DNA of 6,388 bases from Endomicrobium sp. (GCA_031278115.1 JAITKZ010000031.1:1-6388); one strand, 5' to 3'; shown: positions 1-5,711, numbered from the stretch's first letter. Program-made: numbers and translations. Notes: generated from the sequence alone by a model not told the origin.

Positions 1-596
1 AGCCTGCCGCAAAGCCCTGAAAGTTTTGCTGTATTCAAAGACAACTCTTGGTCTTTTGCCATGTCTATAGTTACAGAACTAAAATCTCTTAAAAAGCTTT
101 GGCAACACAACACTTGTCCACACGTACCTATACCGCCTATAATTTTAGATTCGTCTCTAACACCTATCTGAACCATTTGTATTCTCGTTTTTAAAATATG
201 CCCTAAATCTCTTATAAGTTCTCTGAAATCCACTCTTGTTTCAGAAGTGTAATAGATAAACAATTTTGAACGGTCAAATGTGTATTGGACGCACGTTAAC
301 TTCATGTCTAGCTTATGGTCAATAACCTTTTGTGCAACAGTTTTATAAGCTCTGGCATTTCTCTCTTCGTTCTCTGCTATCTTTTTTCTATCTTCTTGTG
401 TTACCTTTCTAAAAATCTTACCTATCGGATCTTTCCCTTTTTGCAAATCCTTTTCTTTTTCGCAAACAACACCAACCTCAACGCCATGTTCTGTTTCAAC
501 TACAACTTTATCGTTCAATCTTAAATCAAAACGACACACATCGGCATATATTTTATCTCTGATTTTTCTTACTATTACCCCAACAACTATTGGCAT
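1..596 (-). CDS. ricT: RicT/YaaT-like PSP1 domain protein, partial (C-terminus beyond window)
   Basis: Cytoplasmic PSP1-domain protein. In Bacillus the homologue RicT (YaaT) works with RicA and RicF in an Fe-S-containing complex that directs RNase Y mRNA cleavage; whether that holds here is inference. 198 complete codons are visible, starting MPIVVGVIVR. The family signature is clear at residues 154-169: GGIGTCGQVLCCQSFL, followed by a MAKDQELSLN stretch (179-188) and SGLCGR at 193-198. The cysteines C159, C164, C165 and C196 match the conserved cluster expected to bind an Fe-S centre. The ATG at 596-594 is chosen because an in-frame TAA lies six codons upstream (614-612) and an AGGA stands nine bases before it. 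The gene lies beyond holB in the same direction, as in many bacteria, but a plus-strand gene separates them, so it probably needs its own promoter. The left window edge truncates it. Confidence 0.93.
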   Translation of the reverse strand, partial: MPIVVGVIVRKIRDKIYADVCRFDLRLNDKVVVETEHGVEVGVVCEKEKDLQKGKDPIGKIFRKVTQEDRKKIAENEERNARAYKTVAQKVIDHKLDMKLTCVQYTFDRSKLFIYYTSETRVDFRELIRDLGHILKTRIQMVQIGVRDESKIIGGIGTCGQVLCCQSFLRDFSSVTIDMAKDQELSLNTAKLSGLCGR

Positions 597-630
597 ATTT
601 ATGTATCCTATTTAACAAAAACAAAGCTTC

Positions 631-654
631 CGATAATTACTTTTGTAATTATTG
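631..654. repeat. AT-rich perfect hairpin/palindrome upstream of ricT
   Basis: ATAATTAC (633-640) and GTAATTAT (645-652) are perfect reverse complements around a TTTT loop. The pairing extends by one G-T and one C-G pair to 631-654. It sits 35 bases upstream of the ricT start, where a promoter or the 5' leader would be expected, so an operator or leader hairpin is possible. AT-rich palindromes also arise by chance in DNA of this composition. I saw no well-spaced -35/-10 pair for ricT. Confidence 0.45.
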
Positions 655-669
655 GCAAAAATATTTTTT

Positions 670-825
670 ATGTATGGTATCAAAAAACTGAGAGGAAGTA
701 AATTATATACTTCGTTGATTAGTGGAATTAAACTAACAACTGATAGCAAACTGCAACAGCTTTATGGATATCAGAAACATATTGACCCACAAAATCTTCT
801 CAAAAGTAGAAGGAAAAAGTATTAG
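670..825 (+). pseudogene. Possible small ORF or remnant of an FAD-linked oxidase C-terminus
   Basis: An open frame of 51 codons, starting MYGIKKLRGS and ending NLLKSRRKKY before TAG. There is no ribosome binding site before its ATG, only a T-rich run, so translation as it stands is doubtful. The tail KHIDPQNLLKSRRKKY loosely resembles the C-terminal end of FAD-linked oxidases of the glycolate oxidase/D-lactate dehydrogenase type, which often finish with K-x-x-FDP-x-N-x-x-NPGK. This is a memory-based resemblance over about 15 residues and could be chance. It is either a decayed gene fragment or non-coding spacer. It fills about half of the 597-943 gap between ricT and the exported-protein gene. 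Confidence 0.2.
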
Positions 826-883
826 CTAATATAACTCCTTCTAATCACAAATTTACATTAAGAAAATCAGTACAAGTATAATT

Positions 884-910
884 TTTACAAATTAAAATTT
901 AGTTTATAAT
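884..910 (+). promoter_or_regulatory. Candidate sigma-70-type promoter for the small exported protein gene
   Basis: A perfect TATAAT lies at 905-910, with TTTACA (five of six to TTGACA) at 884-889. The spacer is 15 bases, shorter than the usual 17, so the -10 box is more convincing than the -35 box. It is placed 34 bases before the start codon at 944, leaving room for a short leader with the AGGGAGGA ribosome binding site. In AT-rich DNA such boxes occur often by chance. Confidence 0.45.
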
Positions 911-943
911 ATTAAAATATAAATCTTAAAAGGGAGGAAACAA

Positions 944-1309
944 ATGAAAAAAATTTTAAGCTTGATTTTGGTGATGCTACTTGCAAGTCAGATGTCTTTT
1001 GCGATTGATGGACTAGGGTTGGATGGAACATACGAGACTGACGTTGCTAATGAGCCTTCTGTTGTTCCTGTTAATGATTACATCTGGCGTTTGGAAGGAA
1101 TTGTTGCAAGGGCGATAACTTCTCCGGGGAGATTCCTCGTAGATCATGAACAGGAGTTTAGAAACGCTCTCAATGGTTTGGATCCTACACACAATACTGC
1201 TAGAAGATTAGTTCAAAGAAGTAGAGCGTTCTTAGCCTCTTTATATCCAGAAAAAGTTAATTTTGAACAATTTGTCCCAGAAGAATGTGCATTTTTTGGT
1301 CTTTTTTGA
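944..1309 (+). CDS. Small secreted protein of unknown function
   Basis: 121 residues; I do not recognise the family. Residues 1-20 form a clean Sec signal peptide: MKK, then a hydrophobic core LSLILVMLLA, then a QMSFA end that fits an AxA-like signal peptidase I site before I21. No lipobox cysteine is present. The mature part of about 101 residues has an acidic start (DGTYETDVANEP), then a mixed, probably helical segment (YIWRLEGIVARAI; HEQEFRNALNGL; RRLVQRSRAFLASLYP). It has one cysteine, C115, near the end, so no internal disulfide is possible. No transmembrane segment is seen after the signal. The start has a strong AGGGAGGA ribosome binding site six bases upstream. The gene stands alone with its own candidate promoter and a strong terminator, opposite in direction to holB and ricT. 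A periplasmic or secreted location is inferred. The frame stops just after a run of six T, so a C-terminal truncation by slippage cannot be excluded. Confidence 0.82.
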   Translation: MKKILSLILVMLLASQMSFAIDGLGLDGTYETDVANEPSVVPVNDYIWRLEGIVARAITSPGRFLVDHEQEFRNALNGLDPTHNTARRLVQRSRAFLASLYPEKVNFEQFVPEECAFFGLF

Positions 1310-1344
1310 GGTATAGTCCTAAGAAATACATATCATTTAAACAC

Positions 1345-1389
1345 AACAATCCACGCCAAGTTCATTTCTTTTGAGCGTGGATTGTTTTT
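1345..1389 (+). terminator. Intrinsic terminator after the small exported-protein gene
   Basis: AACAATCCACGC (1345-1356) and GCGTGGATTGTT (1375-1386) form a perfect 12-base-pair stem. The pairing continues across CAA/TTG with one bulged A, and a TTTTT run at 1385-1389 overlaps the stem end. This is a textbook rho-independent terminator for the plus-strand gene ending at 1309. On the minus strand the hairpin is followed only by GTGTTTAAA, so termination of holB transcripts coming the other way would be weaker. The hairpin lies in the 176-base gap between the two convergent genes; I saw nothing else in that gap. Confidence 0.9.
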
Positions 1390-1485
1390 AGTTGTTACAA
1401 TAAAAACATTTTTATCTTCGCAATATATTCATACTTCGTTTACGATCCGATTTCAATTTCAATGACACAGTATTACAGTTAATGT

Positions 1486-2424
1486 TTACAAATCCTGCAA
1501 ATCAAAAAATAAGTTATCCAAGACTGTTTGAGCATTTACATTTTTTAAAAGCAATGCTCTTGAATTATTTAATATATCTAAAGCAGAAGCGGTTTCTCTA
1601 GGATAAATTCTAAATTCTTTTTTTGCTTCTGCCGTCATTGCGTCAACGCATTCTAGGGATCCAGATTTTGCTGTATTTTTTGACAATTCAAGAATATCAG
1701 AAATATAAAGTTTTTGAGTTCTTAATTTACGCCACAAAGAGAGACTTTTGGTTTCTTTCCCATCTATTAATCTTTTTGCGGTTTCAAGCGAGCCTTCGCT
1801 TAACTCAGCTATTTCTTTTGCTCTGTTTGAATCTAACGAACAATTTAACATAAGCCAAGTTGACACCATATCTGCACTTAGAGGTTGAAAAAACAAGGTT
1901 TGAGATCTGGAAATTATCGTCTTAGGTATTGTTTCTTTATGTCTTGCAAGCAAAATTATAATTGTATTTTCTGGAGGCTCTTCAAGAGTTTTCAATAAAG
2001 AATTGGCAGCAGCTGTATTCATTTTCTCGGCAGGCTCTATTACAAAAATTTTCCACTTGCCTTCATGTATCTTTGTGGATACTTCTTTTTGCATGTAACG
2101 TATAGTTTCTATTTTGATTATTTTTTGTTTATCTAAATCGCTGCATTCAAGCTCGGCTTGCTTTACAAAATCCACAAAATGCACGTCTGGATGTATATTT
2201 TTATTTATCTTATCACACGAAGAACATACCCCGCAAGAGCCAGCTTCGCCTTTGAGAAAATTGCTTGTTGCGCAATTAAGAACTTTAGCTAATTCCGACG
2301 CCATAAAACGCTTGCCTACGCCATCTTGACCCATGAATATGTAAGCGTGGGCTATTTTCCCGCATTTTATTTGACTTGAAAGTACTTCTTTAACTTTTTG
2401 TTGCCCAAGTATATTTTCAAACAT
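1486..2424 (-). CDS. holB: DNA polymerase III subunit delta'
   Basis: 312 residues, close to the usual size of delta', a subunit of the clamp loader that opens and loads the sliding clamp. Features in order: the N-terminal FENILGQQK motif (2-10); a P-loop GQDGVGKR (32-39) in which the last position is Arg instead of Thr/Ser, in line with delta' not hydrolysing ATP; four zinc-module cysteines C51, C64, C67 and C70; the AAA+ core KIFVIEPAEKMN (125-136); the hallmark NSLLKTLEEPPENT (141-154); and ISRSQ (171-175), a variant of the SRC arginine-finger motif. The C-terminal third is the helical collar domain. The ATG shares its A with the TAA stop of tmk (TAATG), so translation is probably coupled to tmk. 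There is no good separate ribosome binding site. The tmk-holB pairing is a common bacterial arrangement and supports the call. Confidence 0.95.
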   Translation of the reverse strand: MFENILGQQKVKEVLSSQIKCGKIAHAYIFMGQDGVGKRFMASELAKVLNCATSNFLKGEAGSCGVCSSCDKINKNIHPDVHFVDFVKQAELECSDLDKQKIIKIETIRYMQKEVSTKIHEGKWKIFVIEPAEKMNTAAANSLLKTLEEPPENTIIILLARHKETIPKTIISRSQTLFFQPLSADMVSTWLMLNCSLDSNRAKEIAELSEGSLETAKRLIDGKETKSLSLWRKLRTQKLYISDILELSKNTAKSGSLECVDAMTAEAKKEFRIYPRETASALDILNNSRALLLKNVNAQTVLDNLFFDLQDL

Positions 2425-3074
2425 TATAGTACCGCGTCAAAATATTTTCTTATAAGCATGTGCGTTTCTAATGGTGTACTTTGAGTCTTTATAACCTTTA
2501 TTCTTTTATGATATTTTTTTGCCTGATTTAAATATCCTTTTCTAACATTGTTATGGAATATAACAGATTCTCTTTCTATTCTGTCGCCGGATGCTCCGTA
2601 AGACTCTTTATCTAAAAATTTTGCCTTGTTTAAACCTTTCTTAGGATCAATATCAAGATATATAGTTAAATTTGGCAATATGCCAAAGGTCGCCTCTTTG
2701 TTAAGCCGATTTATGAGTTTTATATCCAGCTTTCTACCATATCCCTGATAAGCTACCGTAGCGTCTGTAAATCTGTCGCATATGACGACTTTCCCCGCTT
2801 TTAATGCAGGAATAACAAATTCGTCCATATGCTGCGACCTTGCCGCCTCATATAAAAATAGCTCGCTTAGAGGAACAGGTCGTGAATCTGGATTCAACAA
2901 AATCTTGCGTATAGATTCGGCAAAAAGAGTTCCGCCCGGTTCCCGAGTGAGCAAAACTTTACGTCCAAGTTTTTCTAAATACTCTTTTAACAAACGCGAC
3001 TGAGTAGTTTTGCCAGAGCCTTCACCGCCTTCAATAGTTATAAAAATACCTTTATTCTTTTTCATTTTTTCCAT
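2424..3074 (-). CDS. tmk: Thymidylate kinase (dTMP kinase)
   Basis: Phosphorylates dTMP to dTDP with ATP, an essential cytoplasmic step of dTTP synthesis. It is 216 residues, normal for the family. Motifs: P-loop EGGEGSGKTTQ (15-25); TREPGGT (43-49), the dTMP-binding loop; ELFLYEAARSQH (71-82); CDRFTDATVAYQGYGR (99-114), with the conserved DR and the thymidine-contacting segment; YLDIDP (139-144); and the LID region GDRIERE (163-169) with two Arg, continued by FHNNVRKGYL. The P-loop lacks Arg while the LID carries Arg, as in E. coli-type enzymes. The start is ambiguous: M1 at 3074 and M4 at 3065 both lack a strong ribosome binding site. Either start overlaps the end of the VOC gene (by 23 or 14 bases), so translational coupling is likely. 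It is followed by holB with a one-base overlap. Confidence 0.96.
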   Translation of the reverse strand: MEKMKKNKGIFITIEGGEGSGKTTQSRLLKEYLEKLGRKVLLTREPGGTLFAESIRKILLNPDSRPVPLSELFLYEAARSQHMDEFVIPALKAGKVVICDRFTDATVAYQGYGRKLDIKLINRLNKEATFGILPNLTIYLDIDPKKGLNKAKFLDKESYGASGDRIERESVIFHNNVRKGYLNQAKKYHKRIKVIKTQSTPLETHMLIRKYFDAVL

Positions 3075-3465
3075 ATAAAATGCCGTTATTTAAATTTTTT
3101 GCTTCATTCCAAATTTCTTCTTCAGACAAAGTTGTTTCTATTATTTCTATGGGTATATCGTTTACAATTATCATCGCGCATTTGTATCCTTTAAAATGCT
3201 CGTAAAGCGGCATTACTATTTTATGTCTTTTAATAATTTGTTCTATATCATAGTCTGTTTTAAACGCGACATGAACTTTACTTCTTATTTTTTCGTCAAG
3301 GCTGGATCCTTCGTCAAAAGCGTGGTACTGTATATGAAGACCCAAATTATTAACGCCATCTTGTGTGTACATTTTATAGAACGGAGAATACTTAGCATTT
3401 TTGCCTATTTTTGATTTTTCAATAGGCATGCCTATATGGTGAAATAATACTGCTTTATGAGTCAC
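3052..3465 (-). CDS. VOC-superfamily (glyoxalase-like) protein
   Basis: 137 residues resembling a single vicinal-oxygen-chelate domain. The pattern is FHHIGMP (8-14), a short strand with LHIQYHAFDEG (43-53), then KVHVAFKT (63-70) followed by DIEQIIKRHKIV, and a last strand IIVNDIPIEIIE (99-110). Histidines H9/H10 and H65 and acidic E107/E110 sit where VOC metal ligands often lie, but a single domain would need to dimerise or pair internally, and the substrate cannot be told. Enzyme activity is therefore not assigned. The start is GTG at 3465, supported by a GGAGG four bases upstream. Its GTGA overlaps the methyltransferase stop TGA by four bases, which indicates coupling, and the 3' end overlaps tmk. 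It therefore sits inside the operon as the link between the R-M genes and tmk-holB. Confidence 0.7.
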   Translation of the reverse strand: MTHKAVLFHHIGMPIEKSKIGKNAKYSPFYKMYTQDGVNNLGLHIQYHAFDEGSSLDEKIRSKVHVAFKTDYDIEQIIKRHKIVMPLYEHFKGYKCAMIIVNDIPIEIIETTLSEEEIWNEAKNLNNGILYGKNEKE

Positions 3466-4682
3466 ATGACCTCCAACTGTTCTATGACATTGTGTTTTTT
3501 AGTATTTGGCTTAAACCAATTTTTAATTATCAAATCGTAAGAATCAACGACTAAAATATGGCACTTCTCTTCTTGTTCAAATAGAAAGGTACTTTCAAAA
3601 TTATTAGTCCTTACCAAAATACAGCAATTAAACTTTTTGTTTTTACAAACTTTTAATAATTTTACTTTTGCTTCATTCAAGGTTTCGGTATTTTTTTGTA
3701 TTTTGATTGGAATTGGTTTGTCACCATACTGTTTTTTCAGAAATCCATCTATGCCAGCATTTCTCTGGACAGGAATAGCACCCATAGCCTTGAGTATACT
3801 CAATTCTTTTTCTGTTTTGTTAATATAACTATCTGCACCCTTCTCTAATAGAGCCGATTCTGTTTTTATTAACTCGTTTAGTCGCCGTTTACTTAAACAA
3901 ATAGCATCTTTAGAAATATCTATACCAATAAATTTTCTATTATTCATTTTTGCGGCAACCAAAGTAGTTCCACTACCACAAAATGGATCCAATATAACAT
4001 CATTTTTATCAGAAGATATTTTGATTATCTGTTCAAGCAACATTACTGGCTTTTGAGTGGGATAGCCATAACGCTCCTTTGCTTTAGGATTCAAAAGAGG
4101 AATTTCCCAAACATCAGATAAAGGAACGCCGTTTTTATTACGTAAAACTGCGTTGCCTATTATATCTCTTCTATAAATTGATTTACCATCAGAATCTCTT
4201 TCTCTCTCTTGTAAGATTTGATCTACGTTAGTTGTTGGCGAGTATTCAGTATATATCCCATTGAATTTAAAATTTTTGGTTTTGCTATAAAAAAGAATAT
4301 TTTGATGACTATTGAGCAAGCCTTTTTTTGAGTTTGCCCATCTTTTGTAACTCCAGATTATTTCACTTTGGAAATTATCTATTCCAAAAACTTCATCCAA
4401 TAGTATTCGCAGGTGATGACAGGCATACCTATCACAGTGAAGAAATATGCTCCCAGTTTCTTTTAGAACACGCCGCAATTGAAACAAAACCTGTTTTATA
4501 AAAGCTAAATAGTCTTCTAAATTTTCCCAAATGTCATTGAAACTATACTCTTTAGAATTGTTCCTATTTTTTAAAACATGTATCTTTTGAGTATAAAACG
4601 GCGGATCTAAATAAATTATATCTACCGAATTATCGCTTATTTCATTTAATTTATCTCTACAATCACCTAATAATAGAGTCAT
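3462..4682 (-). CDS. Site-specific DNA methyltransferase (N6-adenine or N4-cytosine, beta order) with C-terminal extension
   Basis: 406 residues. It transfers a methyl group from S-adenosylmethionine to an exocyclic amino group in DNA and is presumably the protective partner of the adjoining endonuclease. The catalytic motif IV DPPF is near the N-terminus (26-29, in IIYLDPPFY). The AdoMet-binding motif I DPFCGSGTT (232-240) comes later, preceded by YPTQKP (207-212) and followed by FIGIDIS (251-257). This is the beta-class order. The target-recognition region should lie between about 90 and 200. DPPF favours N6-adenine but does not exclude N4-cytosine. Residues of about 290-395 are an extension beyond the catalytic core, with GAIPVQRNAGIDGF (301-314) and PIPIKIQK (323-330), recalling a degenerate nuclease-like fold; this is tentative. 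The start has a strong GGAGG seven to eight bases upstream and lies 13 bases after the endonuclease stop. The frame is intact. Confidence 0.9.
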   Translation of the reverse strand: MTLLLGDCRDKLNEISDNSVDIIYLDPPFYTQKIHVLKNRNNSKEYSFNDIWENLEDYLAFIKQVLFQLRRVLKETGSIFLHCDRYACHHLRILLDEVFGIDNFQSEIIWSYKRWANSKKGLLNSHQNILFYSKTKNFKFNGIYTEYSPTTNVDQILQERERDSDGKSIYRRDIIGNAVLRNKNGVPLSDVWEIPLLNPKAKERYGYPTQKPVMLLEQIIKISSDKNDVILDPFCGSGTTLVAAKMNNRKFIGIDISKDAICLSKRRLNELIKTESALLEKGADSYINKTEKELSILKAMGAIPVQRNAGIDGFLKKQYGDKPIPIKIQKNTETLNEAKVKLLKVCKNKKFNCCILVRTNNFESTFLFEQEEKCHILVVDSYDLIIKNWFKPNTKKHNVIEQLEVM

Positions 4683-4695
4683 GTTCTACCCTCCT

Positions 4696-5318
4696 CTATT
4701 GTTTACTCTTGATGATATTGTTCAGAATCTGTTTTAAATCAATATTCGTATATTCTTTAACATATTCCCAAGCTGTATTTCCAGAATAATACTTTCCGCT
4801 TACGCCAAGATACATTGTCTTCAGTGTTTCTTGAACTTTAATAGCTTGCTCCCTATTAGGTTCATAAAACATTAGTCTTATTGGTTTATATCCATATTTC
4901 TGAATAACTTTGATGCGTGTATGTTCTTTTGTTATGTGGTCTCCATCTGTCGTCGCATCTCTCCATTTAATCTCAAAAGCATTATTATTAATCAAACAAT
5001 CAATCTCAATTGTCTTAGGTCTTTGCGTAATACTGTTTTTTATTCTAACCTTTTCCTGCGCATATTGAAATTTATTTTTAAAACACAAATTGTGGCTTCT
5101 TCTAAAAAAGAACCCGCATACTTGTATAGAAAACGACCTTTGTTTTGATATAAATCTATTAATTCGCCTTCTTTTCTATCTATCCCTAAGACCTCATATA
5201 TTAAGTAGTGAGATTTGTCATCATTTCGCATTTCATCTGTCCTTAACTTTATTTGTTGAGCAAGGGCATCTGAATATTTATCTGCCAACAATTTTATACT
5301 ACATTCTATTTCATGCAT
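4696..5318 (-). pseudogene. ApaLI-family type II restriction endonuclease, split by a -1 frameshift
   Basis: Two minus-strand frames together encode one protein of about 207 residues. The N-terminal part (ATG 5318-5316 to the TAA at 5042-5040) ends its homologous region at GRFLYKYAGSFLEEAT. The C-terminal part resumes in the -1 frame near 5090 with LCFKNKF and stops at 4696. The sequence matches what I remember of the ApaLI family (type named for G^TGCAC cutters); the exact site here is unknown. The PD-(D/E)XK catalytic pattern is visible as IEID, then CLINNNAFEIKW, giving D, then E and K spaced as in EIK. It is followed by DATTDGDHITKEHTRIK and YKPIRLMFY. The ATG at 5318 is preferred because GAGGA stands five bases upstream; a TTG four codons earlier overlaps that site. 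Loss of one A near 5088-5091 explains the break. A slippery heptamer just downstream could restore the frame, so the gene may be decayed, a sequencing error, or rescued by slippage. The methyltransferase follows 13 bases later. Confidence 0.8.
5076..5082 (-). other. T TTA AAA slippery heptamer at the endonuclease frameshift
   Basis: Read on the minus strand in the upstream frame, codons GTT TTA AAA ATA contain the exact X XXY YYZ heptamer T TTA AAA. A -1 slip here moves reading into the downstream frame (…TTT AAA AAT AAA). It yields EEATICVLK-NKFQYAQ instead of the upstream frame's early stop at 5042-5040. The heptamer is seen directly; its use is not shown. I did not find a convincing downstream stem or pseudoknot. 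Confidence 0.5.
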
Positions 5319-5362
5319 TTTATTCCTCAACTCATTTAGAAATTGTTTTTATCTTTTCACCG

Positions 5363-5470
5363 CTACATTCTTACTTGAGATTTAAAATCTTTAATAATCT
5401 TATATATCTTACCTAAATGCTTTCTCATAGATAAAAGAAAGACAATTGCTATAATACAACTTATTAACAT
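5363..5470 (-). CDS. Possible 35-residue single-span membrane peptide
   Basis: An ATG-started frame of 35 codons upstream of the endonuclease gene. A hydrophobic stretch, LISCIIAIVFLLS (2-14), is followed by a basic tail, MRKHLGKIYKIIKDFKSQVRM. This one-span-plus-basic-tail shape is shared by type I toxin peptides and by many small membrane proteins, but short AT-rich frames also give it by chance. No good ribosome binding site is seen. The frame stays open without a stop upstream to a TAG near 5515. It ends 45 bases before the endonuclease start, in the same direction. I do not recognise a family. Confidence 0.2.
   Translation of the reverse strand: MLISCIIAIVFLLSMRKHLGKIYKIIKDFKSQVRM
5378..5390. 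repeat. 13-base palindrome upstream of the restriction-modification operon
   Basis: AGATTT-A-AAATCT is a perfect inverted repeat, 60 bases before the endonuclease start. Its place in the presumed promoter/leader of the minus-strand operon makes it a possible operator. No C-protein gene is present in the window to bind it, and a palindrome of this composition could be chance. Confidence 0.25.
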
Positions 5471-5536
5471 AGGTAACCAATGTCCAGAAAATAAACATAA
5501 AAACGAGCAAAGCTACGACTTAGTCCGTATTATCCC

Positions 5537-5667
5537 TCTCAAAAGTATTGAGGAACAACCAAAACGAAGAGCGCAGTTTCTAAACTGTAATTTGGTTATG
5601 TTATACTCACCTTATTGAAAAGTTAATGGATTCTGCGCGAGGGACAAAGCCCCGAAGTCGCAGAATC
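5537..5667. other. Cluster of three consecutive hairpins in the 414-base intergenic region
   Basis: The gap 5331-5744 separates the minus-strand restriction genes from the plus-strand protease gene. It holds three hairpins in a row: CTCAA/TTGAG (5538-5552); a nested pair, AACCAAA/TTTGGTT outside (5557-5563, 5591-5597) and CAGTTT/AAACTG inside (5574-5579, 5582-5587); and GATTCTGCG/CGCAGAATC (5629-5637, 5659-5667) with an inner GC-rich stem. The density suggests a structured RNA or a 5' leader, on either strand, or a dispersed repeat. I could not match it to a known riboswitch or RNA family. No long protein frame occupies this stretch. Confidence 0.4.
5629..5667. repeat. Strong GC-rich imperfect hairpin without a T-tract
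   Basis: The outer arms GATTCTGCG and CGCAGAATC pair perfectly over nine bases. Inside, CG-a-GGG (5638-5643) pairs with CCC-CG (5650-5654) around an ACAAAG loop, leaving AAGT unpaired on the right side. It is much more GC-rich than its surroundings. Neither strand has a T run directly after the stem, so it is not a normal intrinsic terminator. The form suggests a dispersed palindromic element or the core of a small RNA. Confidence 0.5.
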
Positions 5668-5711
5668 AACAAATTTTGTCTTGGAATTATATCATTTTAA
5701 AGTAAAAATAG

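Noticed and set aside
315..524. Plus-strand open frame of 69 codons
   Set aside because: Lies wholly antisense to the well-supported ricT frame and encodes a low-complexity hydrophobic peptide; a shadow of the real gene.
1623..3828. Plus-strand frames at 1623-1853, 2114-2329, 2782-3003, 3196-3414 and 3637-3828
   Set aside because: Each is antisense to holB, tmk, the VOC gene or the methyltransferase, whose motifs are clear; none has a recognisable domain or good start context.
5040..5330. Two separate intact genes for the endonuclease region
   Set aside because: The two frames overlap and together cover one continuous family protein. The downstream frame has only a TTG with no ribosome binding site, and the upstream frame's last residues after EEAT are unlike the family.
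4921..5416. Plus-strand frames at 4921-5148 and 5090-5416
   Set aside because: Antisense to the endonuclease gene, which has family motifs on the minus strand; no independent support.
5504..5523. String GAGCAAAGCTACGACTTAG resembling the GCAAAGC part of c-di-GMP-I riboswitches
   Set aside because: The other required blocks (the upstream GCAAACC hairpin and the downstream receptor stem) are not present in the right order, so only a short chance match remains.
5518..5536. TTAGTCCGTATTATC resembling the nexus of Cas9 tracrRNAs
   Set aside because: No CRISPR repeat, anti-repeat partner or cas gene is visible in the window; the match is too short to carry weight.
5629..5667. Intrinsic terminator
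   Set aside because: Stem is strong, but neither strand has a T run directly after it, and no gene ends nearby on the plus strand.
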